Assembly (NCBI GenBank): GCA_036725605.1
Contig: DAIMDW010000010.1
Span: 89,459-153,458 of the forward strand
From: CALBTQ01 sp036725605
GTDB taxonomy: Bacteria; Lernaellota; Lernaellaia; Lernaellales; Lernaellaceae
Reading direction: 5' to 3'
DNA: 64,000 nt
Shown: piece by piece, positions 35,649-43,645 of the stretch
Numbering within the stretch: position 1 is the first letter of the stretch
How the letters are laid out: every line of letters starts with the position of its first letter
The notes under the pieces: generated by a model
Told to the model about the DNA's origin: nothing
What the model saw: the letters and a program-made list of their open reading frames with translations, nothing else
Database searches by the model: none
Program-made: the position numbers and the translations under genes

Positions 35649-37793
35649 TTACGGGCACGGCAGGGAAGCGAACCACAGCGCGCCGTCGGCCAGCCAGGCC
35701 AGGCGGCAATTGCCGTCCGCGTCGACGCTAACGGTCGAATAAATTTCCACCTCGCCCCATTCGGGGAACGTCACGGTCTGCCAATCGCCGAACGCGCCGG
35801 ACAGCAGCGCCAGGTGGTCGTCTTCGCGTGCGGTGACGTACAGCGTGTCGTCGGCGTCGGCGGCGAATCCGGGGGAAAAGCCCATGTTGTCTTCCAGCAA
35901 AACAAGCTCTTCGCTCTGCATAGCGTCCGGAGCGCCGGCGAAGTGCCGCAACGCCCCGTCGCCAATGATGAGCAGGTGCACCTGACCGTCGGAAGTCAGC
36001 AGCGGCCTCGCCGTCGGATGCGCGCCGGCCTGCAGAATGTTCGGCTGCCAGGAATCGAGGGCGTCGGCCACGTAGTAGGTGTTGAGGTTTTTGACGAACC
36101 ACAAGTGCGCCGCGTCGTTGTGATCGAACAGCAGACGCGGATAACGGCATTCGGTGTTCCGCGACAGTTGCTGCGTCCAGGAATTTCCCTCTTGCCGCAA
36201 CACAAGCAACAGGTCGTTGCCCGTATCGCACAGCGCCAGGTGCAAACGACCATCGTTGTCCAAAGCCAACGAGAGATCGGACGCCTGGGCGATCGTATCG
36301 ACGGTCGTATAGGTCCACGCGTTGCCGTCGTACACGGCGACGACCGGCTGGGTTTCATGCCGGAACGCCGCGTATAACTTGCCGTCGGCTCCGGCGATCA
36401 GATCCAGCGTGGAGGGCAGCAACTCGTCGGTCAACGACTGACGTTCCCAGCCCGCTTCCCGCCGTTGCGCATGATAAAAGAGGTCGTCGCCGTCCACGTA
36501 GTACAACAGGTGCGTTGCGCCGTCCGCGTCGATCGTCTGCGCCGGCGAGTAGTTGGGGGCGCCGGTTTCGTCGACGACGAGGTTTTCCCAATCGCCGTTG
36601 ATATTGGTCAGATCAAGAAAGTCCTCGTTGTGATGATCGGCCGTATACAGGCAGTGAATGACGCCGGCGGCCGAGCGCGTCCAGGCGGTCTTAAAAGACT
36701 GCGCCGAATCGATGCCGGTGATCCATTCGATCGTTCCGTCGGTGTCGAGTTCGAACAGCAGCCAGGCGACGTAAAGGAAAATGGAACTGTGGATCACGCT
36801 GAAATGGAGTTTGCCGTCGGCGAAGACGATCGGCGAGAGGTCGCCGTGGGACACGTCGTTTAGCGTATATTCGCTCCACGCGCCGGTCAGGTCGTGGAAG
36901 TAATGAACGTAGTTGTGTTCTTCGAAATACGTGGAGGCGATCAGGTGGTTGTGCCCGTCGGCGTCAACGCCCAGGGTCACCGCCCGGTGCGGTTGCTCGT
37001 CGATCGTCTGTTGGCTCCAGCCTTTGGCCGAGCGCGTCGCCAACACGATCGCATTTTCGAGATTCAGGTACGCGATGCGCGGATCGTCGTTCGCGTCCAG
37101 CGCGACACTTGCGACCTTCATTTGATAATAGGTGGCCGACGCCAACATTTCGTTTGTCCAGGCGCCGTCGTGGTTGGTGGCGTAGTAAAAACCGTCTTTC
37201 GTGTAATAGGCCAAATGCGCCGCGCCGTCCGCATCCACAGCCAGCGAAAAGTCACCGGTGCATTGATAATCGTTCAGCGATTCATACTCCCAACTCTCTG
37301 CGTCGCGCCATACATGCACGAGCACTTCACTGTTTTCATCGAAGAAAACGACGTGCGGCGTGTCGTCGCCGGCGAGGGCGATTTGCGGGTCTTGCGGTAG
37401 ATAGCCCGCGCAGCGGCCGACGATGTGCTGCATCGTCCAGGTCAGGCCGTCGGCGGAGGTGAACAGCACCAGTTCCCCGGCCTTGGTCGTCACGACCAGC
37501 GTGCGCCCGGCGCTGTCGAGCGCGGCCCAGGAGCCGTCTTTGCCCGCGCGTCCGCCGTCGACGATCTCCGGGCAGATCGGCGTTGCGTCGTCGTCGTCAT
37601 CGTCATCATCGTCGGTGGAATCGTCATCGTCGGTGTCGTCATCGCCGCCGGTGTCGTTGTCGTCGTCGCTGTCGTTGTCGTCGTCATCGTCGGAGGAATC
37701 GTCGTCGTCGTCGGGCTGACAGGCGCAGAGCAGGCCAAGCGTCAGGCAGAAAAACAGGATTGCCAGGTAGCGCAAGAGGTGAGGTCCATTCAT
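35649..37793 (-). CDS. Asp-linker beta-propeller lipoprotein (714 aa)
   Basis: The start at 37793 has GGAG seven bases upstream. Lipobox L-L-C-A-C (Cys25), then Q-P-D-D-D-D-D-S-S-D-D and an Asp-rich linker to about residue 70. The rest is made of repeated ~45-residue blades with the pattern 'x-L-A-V-D-A-D-G-x-x-H-L-A-Y-Y' followed by 'G-x-W-x-x-x-x-x', as in sialidase/BNR-type propeller proteins. No catalytic residues of sialidases are evident, so a binding role is more likely. It is a monocistronic unit with its own candidate promoter. Confidence 0.78.
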   Translation of the reverse strand: MNGPHLLRYLAILFFCLTLGLLCACQPDDDDDSSDDDDDNDSDDDNDTGGDDDTDDDDSTDDDDDDDDDATPICPEIVDGGRAGKDGSWAALDSAGRTLVVTTKAGELVLFTSADGLTWTMQHIVGRCAGYLPQDPQIALAGDDTPHVVFFDENSEVLVHVWRDAESWEYESLNDYQCTGDFSLAVDADGAAHLAYYTKDGFYYATNHDGAWTNEMLASATYYQMKVASVALDANDDPRIAYLNLENAIVLATRSAKGWSQQTIDEQPHRAVTLGVDADGHNHLIASTYFEEHNYVHYFHDLTGAWSEYTLNDVSHGDLSPIVFADGKLHFSVIHSSIFLYVAWLLFELDTDGTIEWITGIDSAQSFKTAWTRSAAGVIHCLYTADHHNEDFLDLTNINGDWENLVVDETGAPNYSPAQTIDADGATHLLYYVDGDDLFYHAQRREAGWERQSLTDELLPSTLDLIAGADGKLYAAFRHETQPVVAVYDGNAWTYTTVDTIAQASDLSLALDNDGRLHLALCDTGNDLLLVLRQEGNSWTQQLSRNTECRYPRLLFDHNDAAHLWFVKNLNTYYVADALDSWQPNILQAGAHPTARPLLTSDGQVHLLIIGDGALRHFAGAPDAMQSEELVLLEDNMGFSPGFAADADDTLYVTAREDDHLALLSGAFGDWQTVTFPEWGEVEIYSTVSVDADGNCRLAWLADGALWFASLPCP

Positions 37794-37823
37794 CGTTGTC
37801 TCCCATCCATCGAATGTGAAGTT

Positions 37824-37851
37824 ATTCTAGCAAAATTTTTGCAAAACGCAA
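37824..37851 (-). promoter_or_regulatory. Candidate promoter of the 714-aa lipoprotein
   Basis: On the minus strand TTGCGT and TAGAAT are 16 bases apart, with the -10 about 30 bases before the start codon. The -10 is again within TAGAATAA, as at 11595 and 10688. Confidence 0.4.
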
Positions 37852-37960
37852 CCGTTCGCCGCCGGAATTCGAACGGTCGGCGGCGTGTTGTTTTCGGGCG
37901 TTTTGGCCTTATATTTTGTGCAGGGGGCAAGGCCCGCAGAAAACAAGATGGGGGCGTATC

Positions 37961-38152
37961 ATGACCAAAGCGTCGCATTATCCGAAAGACAAGCATGGGC
38001 GCGGCGACGAAAAAATGTTCTTCAACGCCGCGGGATTCCAGGAGAAATGGCGGCACGATGCGGCCGGATCGCCGAAGAAGGGCAACTACCACGAGCGGCG
38101 CGACGTCGCGCAGCACAACAAGGTCGGGCGCAACATCGGACGCGGCCACTGA
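37961..38152 (+). CDS. Small basic protein (63 aa), hypothetical
   Basis: The ATG at 37961 is preceded by GGGGG at six bases. The protein is M-T-K-A-S-H-Y-P-K-D-K-H-G-R-G-D-E-K, then F-F-N-A-A-G-F-Q-E-K-W and a basic tail ending N-K-V-G-R-N-I-G-R-G-H. It is rich in Lys, Arg, His and Gly, probably mostly unstructured, and could bind nucleic acid or another anionic partner. Codon use fits the genome. No family recognised. Confidence 0.5.
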   Translation: MTKASHYPKDKHGRGDEKMFFNAAGFQEKWRHDAAGSPKKGNYHERRDVAQHNKVGRNIGRGH

Positions 38153-38253
38153 AGGCCCGCCGGTGCGACGAGGCCAAGCGAAGGGAATCGCCGGACAATC
38201 GCAAAAATCCTCTTCCTTTGACACCCGTCGTGTAACTAAGATATCTTGGCGTC

Positions 38254-38886
38254 ATGTCGCAACGCCGAAAACAACTGGTGGCCGCGATGCTCGACCGCAT
38301 CGAGCAGGCCGTGGCGGCGGCCGAGGAAAAAACCTCGGTCGAGTTCGTGCTGGTCTTCGCCGGACGGTCAGGCAACTACGCCGACGTCGACCTGCGCGCC
38401 GGGCTGATTCTGGCCGCGTTGTCCTTGCTCGCGCTGCTGTTTGCGCCGCTCGAATTTTCCGTCTGGAGCCTGCTGTACGACCTGCCGTTGTCGTTGTTGC
38501 TGGGCTGGCTGGCCGGCCGTTATTGGCAGCCGGTGCGGCGATGGCTGACCACGGCGCGACGGCGCGAGGCGCAGGTGCGTGAGCGGGCCGAGGCGCTGAT
38601 GATCAACCGGGGCGTCACGTTGACGCTGGACCGCACGGGCTTGTTGATTTACGTGTCGTGGCTGGAGCGGCGGGTCGAGGTGCTGGCCGACATCGGCATC
38701 GAGCGCGCCGTGCCGCGTCCGGAGTGGAACCTCGCAACGGCGAAACTCAAGCAGACCGCGCTGGCGGCGGATTTTCCCGAATCGTTCCTGGCCGCGCTGG
38801 ACGAAACGGCCGCGCTGTTGGGCGAGCACCTGCCGCCGGTGGGCGACAATCCCAATGAAATTCCCGATCGGCCGGTGATGCTATGA
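38254..38886 (+). CDS. TPM-like domain membrane protein
   Basis: 210 residues. The N-terminus has I-E-Q-A-V-A-A-A-E-E-K-T-S-V-E-F-V-L-V-F-A, the start of a TPM (DUF477) fold of the YgcG/TLP18.3 type. Two membrane helices (about residues 50-90) follow, then a cytosolic basic loop (A-R-R-R-E-A-Q-V-R-E-R-A). Strands resume with L-L-I-Y-V-S-W-L-E-R-R-V-E-V-L-A-D-I-G-I, characteristic of the second half of the domain. This insertion of helices inside a TPM fold is known from such proteins. It overlaps the next gene by four bases (ATGA), so the two work together. Confidence 0.72.
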   Translation: MSQRRKQLVAAMLDRIEQAVAAAEEKTSVEFVLVFAGRSGNYADVDLRAGLILAALSLLALLFAPLEFSVWSLLYDLPLSLLLGWLAGRYWQPVRRWLTTARRREAQVRERAEALMINRGVTLTLDRTGLLIYVSWLERRVEVLADIGIERAVPRPEWNLATAKLKQTALAADFPESFLAALDETAALLGEHLPPVGDNPNEIPDRPVML

Positions 38887-40388
38887 AGCGCCGCACCGCC
38901 GTCATTTTGTTGTTGGCGTTGGCGCTGACCTTGCTGGCCGCGCCGCTGGCCTGGGCGCGCCTGGGCGGTGGCGGCGGGTTCGGCGGCGGCAGCAGCGGCG
39001 GAGGCGGCGGGGGCGGCCACGGCGACGGCGGAGCGATCTATCTGATCATCCGTCTGCTGCTGTGGCTGTGCGTCGAATACCCCGCGGTCGGCATTCCGCT
39101 GACGATTTTGGTGGTCGTCGGCGGCATCATCGTGGCCGTGAAGTACAAGAGTCAGCCGCGCCCGGGCGTGCAGGGGCCACGGCCGGAATTCCGCAAACTC
39201 CCCCGGCAATCGCTGGCCGAGCTGCGCCGCGACGATCCGAATTTCTCCGAGATGCTGTTTCTGGATTTCGTGCAGATGATCTACGCCCGCTACCATCAGG
39301 CGCGCGGGGCCGACGGCGATCCGGCGAGCTTGACGCCCTATCTGTCGCCCCCGGCGATGGAGCGGCTGCAGCAATGGCGGCGGCAAGACATGCGCGTGCA
39401 CGACGTGATCGTCGGCTCGCTGACCATCGGCGACGTCATGCAGCAGGCGAGCGGATGGGAGCTGATCGTCAATCTGGAAACCAACTACACGCACACGCTG
39501 ACGGCCGACGAGAAGAAAAGCAAGGCGTTTTACACGCGCACGCAGATGCGGTTCCGGCGGCAAAAGGGCGTTGTTTCCAAGGGGCCGGAATTCACCCGGG
39601 CGCTGTCGTGCCCGTCGTGCGGCAGCCCGGTGAAGGTCGACGCCAGCGGCGCGTGCGCCTATTGCGGCACGGTGGTCAAACCCGGCGAGTTCACCTGGCA
39701 ACTGGTGGTGATGAACGAACTGACCGTCGAGGATCGCCGGTTGCAACCGCTGTCGCTGGGCGGCGTCGAGGTGGGCACGAATTATCCGACCGTCTATTCG
39801 CCGACGCTGGACGCGGACCGCAAGGCCTTCGCGCTGGCGTATCCGGAGTTCAAGTGGGAGCAGTTCCGGGCGCGCATCGGCACGACGTTTATGCATCTGC
39901 AAAAGGCCTGGTCGGCCAAGGAATGGGAGCAACTGCGGCCCTACGAAACCGACCGCCTCTTCCAAACGCACCTGTTCTGGCTGCAGCGCTACCGCGACCA
40001 CGGCTACACGAACGTGCTGGAGAACATCAACCTGCAGAAGATCGAGGTGGTCAAGGTCGAGCGCGATCCGTTCTTCGATATCATCACCGTGCGCCTGTAC
40101 GCCTCGATGATCGACTACACCGTCGACCGCGAGGGGAAGGTCGTCGAAGGCGGCAAAAACCGGACGCGCAAGTTCTCCGAGTACTGGACGTTCATCCGCA
40201 AGGCCGGCTTCAAAAAGAAGGAGCCCCAAGGCGAATGGGACGAGCCGGGCGACCGCTGCCCCTCGTGCGGCGCGCCGCTGAAGGTGTCGATGCACGGCGT
40301 GTGCGCGTACTGCGGCTCGAACATCACCGGCGGCGACTTCGACTGGACCCTCGCCAAAATCGAGCAGGATGAGGTCTACAAGGGATAA
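38883..40388 (+). CDS. Double Tim44-like domain protein with two zinc ribbons
   Basis: 501 residues. Signal peptide to about A-W-A, then a long Gly-rich segment (G-G-G-G-G-F-G-G-G-S-S-G-G-G) and one membrane helix near residues 60-88. Two Tim44-like halves follow (F-S-E-M-L-F-L-D-F-V-Q-M-I-Y-A and F-R-A-R-I-G-T-T-F-M-H-L-Q-K-A-W). Each ends in a zinc ribbon: C-P-S-C-G ... C-A-Y-C-G near residues 240-260 and again near 460-480. The two-fold repeat points to internal duplication. It is translationally coupled to the TPM-like gene. Likely role is in membrane or envelope protein quality control; unproven. Confidence 0.75.
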   Translation: MKRRTAVILLLALALTLLAAPLAWARLGGGGGFGGGSSGGGGGGGHGDGGAIYLIIRLLLWLCVEYPAVGIPLTILVVVGGIIVAVKYKSQPRPGVQGPRPEFRKLPRQSLAELRRDDPNFSEMLFLDFVQMIYARYHQARGADGDPASLTPYLSPPAMERLQQWRRQDMRVHDVIVGSLTIGDVMQQASGWELIVNLETNYTHTLTADEKKSKAFYTRTQMRFRRQKGVVSKGPEFTRALSCPSCGSPVKVDASGACAYCGTVVKPGEFTWQLVVMNELTVEDRRLQPLSLGGVEVGTNYPTVYSPTLDADRKAFALAYPEFKWEQFRARIGTTFMHLQKAWSAKEWEQLRPYETDRLFQTHLFWLQRYRDHGYTNVLENINLQKIEVVKVERDPFFDIITVRLYASMIDYTVDREGKVVEGGKNRTRKFSEYWTFIRKAGFKKKEPQGEWDEPGDRCPSCGAPLKVSMHGVCAYCGSNITGGDFDWTLAKIEQDEVYKG

Positions 40389-40884
40389 CCAGGACCAGGA
40401 ATAACCAGGAATAATTCCTGGACCTATGATTTTCCGTCATTGTGTGGGTCCTCGGCCGGCGCGACAGGGTCGCGCATGAACGGGATTTTCCGTGTGCCAC
40501 ACTTTTGGCGATAGCCAAAGGTGTGCTGTCTTACTGCTGTCATTCCGACGGAGACATGCCATAGACATGTCGATTGGAGGAATCCCTTTCTTTTACAGAA
40601 AGCAAAGGGATCTCTCCACTTCGCTATGCTCCGGTCGAGATGACAAACTGGGTGCCACGGTCTTGTCCCGCAGGAACATGGCCGTGCTTAAATGATTACG
40701 AGCACAGCTTTCGCCTGGCGGCGAAAACCATGGCACACGGGTATTCTACGTTATTTGTAGGGGCAACCCTCCGTGGTTGCCCAGGCCGATGGAGATGGTC
40801 TTGTTCCGCAGGAACATAGCCGTGTCGCTCTTGAACAATTCTTCCCCCCTTCCTTCCCGTGGCGTTTTCCGTCATGCTGGCGGC
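40389..40884. repeat. Compound dispersed-repeat region upstream of trmD
   Basis: No gene is seen here. It holds a palindromic AGGACCAGGAAT...ATTCCTGGACCT hairpin (40396-40428), a 12-base-stem hairpin CACACTTTTGGC/GCCAAAGGTGTG (40498-40525), and a ~105-base imperfect inverted repeat from GTCATTCCGACGGAG to CTCCGGTCGAGATGAC (40539-40644). There is a 28-base direct repeat GGTCTTGTCCCGCAGGAACA... (40659-40686 and 40797-40824), and a relative of the 10861 repeat at 40754-40783. Several families are nested together. Confidence 0.75.
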
Positions 40885-41979
40885 ATGCAAATACGCGTGG
40901 TGACCATCTTTCCGAACTTTTTCGACTCGTGCCTGGGCGAGGGGCTGCTGGGCAAGGCGGCGGGCAAGGGGTTGGTGCACATCGACGCGGTCGACCTGCG
41001 TGCCTACACCGACGACAAGCACCGGACGGTCGACGACGAGCCCTTCGGCGGCGGCGCGGGCATGGTGATGAAGGTCGACGTGTGGGACCGGGCGATCGCC
41101 GCGGCGCGGGCGGCGCTGCCGGGCGCGCGGGTGATTTTGCTGTCGCCGCAGGGCGAGACGCTGAGCGAAGACGTCGCGCGGCGGCTGGCGCGGGAAAAAG
41201 CGTTGGTGTTTTGCTGCGGGCGTTACGAGGGCGTCGACGAACGCGTGAGCGCGCACCTGGTCGATCAGGAATTGTCGATCGGCGATTACGTGCTTACCGG
41301 CGGGGAGGCCGCCGCGCTGGTGGCGATCGACGCGATCGCGCGCAAGCTGCCGGGGGTGGTGGGCCGCAGCGAATCGGTGGACACCGACACCTTCACCGCC
41401 GGGCTCAAGCATCCGCAATACACGCGCCCGGCGACCTACAAGGAATGGGAGACGCCCGCGGTGCTGCTGGGCGGGGACCATCGCCGGATCGCCCAGTGGC
41501 GCGCCGAACAGGCGGCCAAGCGCACGGGCGAACGCCGGCCGGATCTGCTGGGGCGCGTCCTGGCCGAGCGCACGCGGTTGGCCCTGGTCGATCCGTCCAA
41601 GGCGTTGGCTGCATTGGCGCAACAGGCGGTGGCGGCCTACGGGCTGCGCGAACTGGCCGTGTGCGTCACCGATGGCGATAAACGCGCGCAATGGCGGGGA
41701 AAAGCACAGGCGCCGCAACGCGTTTACGGGCCGCTGGCCAACGCTCGCCGGCGCTGGAAAGACAATCATTTCGTACACCTGGCCGCGCAGGCCGGGCCGG
41801 GGCAGGTCGCGCCGGGTGAAATCGCGCGGAAACTGGTTGATGAAACCGGCGAAATTACGCTGACCTGGGGCATTTCGCCGCCTCCCGGGGCCCTGATCGC
41901 CGCGCCGGTTTTGGAGGCACAACCGTCCGAGATCATTGGACTTTTTGCCTGGTTGGAGCGCGTCTTCGGCCGGGGCTGA
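40885..41979 (+). CDS. trmD: tRNA (guanine-N1)-methyltransferase with C-terminal extension
   Basis: 364 residues; TrmD is normally about 240-260. It methylates N1 of G37 in tRNAs with a G36 neighbour, using SAM, and prevents frameshifting. Signature motifs: V-V-T-I-F-P-N-F-F at the start, D-D-x-P-F-G-G-G-A-G-M-V-M, C-G-R-Y-E-G-V-D-E-R-V, and the trefoil-knot segment L-S-I-G-D-Y-V-L-T-G-G-E. The canonical part ends near residue 235 (R-T-G-E-R-R-P-D-L-L). About 125 more residues follow, including L-A-V-C-V-T-D-G-D-K-R-A and W-G-I-S-P-P-P-G-A-L, possibly a reduced second SPOUT-like domain as in some trmD-neighbour proteins. rplS follows 76 bases later. Confidence 0.95.
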   Translation: MQIRVVTIFPNFFDSCLGEGLLGKAAGKGLVHIDAVDLRAYTDDKHRTVDDEPFGGGAGMVMKVDVWDRAIAAARAALPGARVILLSPQGETLSEDVARRLAREKALVFCCGRYEGVDERVSAHLVDQELSIGDYVLTGGEAAALVAIDAIARKLPGVVGRSESVDTDTFTAGLKHPQYTRPATYKEWETPAVLLGGDHRRIAQWRAEQAAKRTGERRPDLLGRVLAERTRLALVDPSKALAALAQQAVAAYGLRELAVCVTDGDKRAQWRGKAQAPQRVYGPLANARRRWKDNHFVHLAAQAGPGQVAPGEIARKLVDETGEITLTWGISPPPGALIAAPVLEAQPSEIIGLFAWLERVFGRG

Positions 41980-42055
41980 AAAAGGACTTGACAATTGGCG
42001 CGGGTTTGCAGATATTACTGCGCCTGTTTTCCGATGAATGGTCAGGAGTGTACCA

Positions 42056-42403
42056 ATGGACCCGATTACATCCTTTGAAAAGAGCCAGCCGAAGCTGGAT
42101 TTGCCGGAATTCAATATTGGCGATACCGTCCGCGTCAGCCTGCGGATCAAGGAAGGCGACAAAGAGCGCCTGCAGCCGTTCGAGGGCATCGTCATCGCGA
42201 TGCGCAAGGCGGGCAGCCGCAGCAGCTTCACCGTGCGTAAGGTGAGCTACGGCGTGGGCGTCGAGCGCGTGATTCCGCTCTACTCGCCGGCGCTGCAGGG
42301 CCTGCAGGTCATGCGTCGCGGCGACGTGCGCCGGGCCAAGCTGTATTACCTGCGCGAACTGCGCGGTAAAGCCGCCCGCATCAAGGAAAAGAAAGACTGG
42401 TAG
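42056..42403 (+). CDS. rplS: 50S ribosomal protein L19
   Basis: 115 residues, normal size. Start at 42056 with AGGAG eight bases upstream. L19 motifs: F-N-I-G-D-T-V-R-V-S-L-R-I-K-E-G-D-K-E-R-L-Q-P-F-E-G (in order), S-F-T-V-R-K-V-S-Y-G-V-G-V-E-R and R-R-A-K-L-Y-Y-L-R-E-L-R-G-K-A-A-R-I-K-E. L19 sits at the 30S-50S interface. It follows trmD in the usual order, but rpsP and rimM, which normally precede trmD, are absent here. Confidence 0.97.
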   Translation: MDPITSFEKSQPKLDLPEFNIGDTVRVSLRIKEGDKERLQPFEGIVIAMRKAGSRSSFTVRKVSYGVGVERVIPLYSPALQGLQVMRRGDVRRAKLYYLRELRGKAARIKEKKDW

Positions 42404-42430
42404 GATCCGGCTCGTCCGCAAGACGAAAAG

Positions 42431-42462
42431 TCCCTCGCCCGTCGGCGGGGGATTTTTGTTTT
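42431..42462 (+). terminator. Intrinsic terminator after rplS
   Basis: The stem CCCTCGCC / GGCGGGGG (one G-T wobble) with a four-base loop is followed by ATTTTTGTTTT. It lies 28 bases after the rplS stop and ends the trmD-rplS unit. Confidence 0.85.
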
Positions 42463-42543
42463 AACCCGCCTTGGTGTAAGCTAGCTGTTAACTTTGCCGT
42501 TTCGCGCGTGGGGCGCGAAGGCTGTATATAACGCGGGGATCCG

Positions 42544-43572
42544 ATGCGAACGAAGCGGGCCGTTCTATTTTTGCTGCTTTGCGGAGCGTTGTCGGCGGCG
42601 ATGGTTCTGGCGCTTGCCTGCGGCGACGAGGACACCGAAAAGCTCAATGACGAGGAGCGCCTGGGTTTGGCCCAGGGCATGGTCGACAAATACGTGCAGT
42701 ATTTCGGCGACATGGATATTGACCATTTGGTTACCTTGTATGCCGGATATGCGACGATCGCGATCCCCGAGGCGGGCACGTTCGAGACGCCGGGCTACCG
42801 CGATTATCTCGAACAGTTGTTCGCGCCGATGGAAGTGGTGGTCATCGACGAATCCGACCGCAACGTCTATCTGGTCACCTCGACCAAGGCCAACGTCAAA
42901 TTCCGCGCGTGGTATCTGCTGCGCACCACGGGCGAGGATTTCTACGCCTACAAGACGTGGATCACCTGGGTGATGAACTGGTCGGACGACGGCAAGTGGC
43001 GCATCGCCCAGGAAACGGGCGAGGACAAGCTGGACCTGCAGCGCCACCTGGAGACCTTCGTCGAGCAGTGGAGCGCCGCCTGGGAGGCGATGAATCTGGA
43101 CGCCTTGATCGGCGTGTATTCCGCCGCCGCGAAGATCGTGGACACCGACGGCAAGGAATACACGCGCGACGAGTATCGGGCGCTGATCGAGGAACAACTC
43201 GCCGGCGCGGAGTCGATCGACAGCAGCTACGCAATGTTCGACGTCGAGTGGTTCACCTGGGAAACCGCCAACGTGACCTTCCAGTTACGGCTGGAAACCA
43301 CGCCGATTGAAGGCGCGCCGGTCGAAAAGAAAATCACCTACGTCTGGGAGATGATTCCGGGCAACGAAGACCAATGGTTGGTGAATTTGCAGGGCGTGCG
43401 CGACGAGGAGACCGACGACGACGATACGACCGACGACGACACGACCGATGACGACACGACCGACGACGACACGACCGATGACGACACGACCGATGACGAT
43501 ACTACCGATGACGATACGACCGATGATGACACGACCGACGATGACACCGCTGACGATGATCTAATGAATTAA
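42544..43572 (+). CDS. Lipoprotein with double NTF2-like domain and C-terminal Asp repeats
   Basis: 342 residues. Lipobox L-A-L-A-C (Cys26), then G-D-E-D-T. Two NTF2/SnoaL-like halves: M-V-D-K-Y-V-Q-Y-F-G-D-M-D-I-D-H-L-V-T-L-Y (about residues 45-65) and F-V-E-Q-W-S-A-A-W-E-A-M-N-L-D-A-L-I (about 170-188), each an alpha+beta cone fold that often binds small ligands. Unlike the rest of the family, the Asp-rich tract is at the C-terminus: eight D-D-D-T-T units plus D-D-D-T-A, ending D-D-D-L-M-N. The tract would be free rather than a stalk. The same tract type begins the next gene's linker. Confidence 0.75.
   Translation: MRTKRAVLFLLLCGALSAAMVLALACGDEDTEKLNDEERLGLAQGMVDKYVQYFGDMDIDHLVTLYAGYATIAIPEAGTFETPGYRDYLEQLFAPMEVVVIDESDRNVYLVTSTKANVKFRAWYLLRTTGEDFYAYKTWITWVMNWSDDGKWRIAQETGEDKLDLQRHLETFVEQWSAAWEAMNLDALIGVYSAAAKIVDTDGKEYTRDEYRALIEEQLAGAESIDSSYAMFDVEWFTWETANVTFQLRLETTPIEGAPVEKKITYVWEMIPGNEDQWLVNLQGVRDEETDDDDTTDDDTTDDDTTDDDTTDDDTTDDDTTDDDTTDDDTTDDDTADDDLMN
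43411..43563 (+). repeat. 15-base tandem repeat, C-terminal Asp tract
   Basis: Nine 15-base units (GACGACACGACCGAT-type, with synonymous drift between gac/gat and acg/acc) encode D-D-D-T-T. Being multiples of three, copy-number changes stay in frame. Confidence 0.9.
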
Positions 43573-43620
43573 TCATTGGACCGCCCCCGGTGTTATCCGT
43601 TACACTTGTTCGGTTGGGTT

Positions 43621-43636
43621 CACAAAGATCTTTGTG
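43621..43636. promoter_or_regulatory. Perfect 16-base palindrome over the ribosome-binding site
   Basis: CACAAAGATCTTTGTG is a perfect palindrome that ends just where the GAGGG ribosome-binding site of the 43646 gene begins. It could be an operator for a dimeric regulator or an RNA hairpin that masks the site. It lies 49 bases after the previous stop. Confidence 0.45.
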
Positions 43637-43645
43637 AGGGTCATG

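Noticed and set aside
35649..37793. Sialidase activity for the propeller lipoproteins
   Set aside because: The blades resemble BNR/sialidase propellers, but I could not find the Arg triad, nucleophile Tyr/Glu pair or Asp boxes in proper order. Only a binding-type propeller is claimed.
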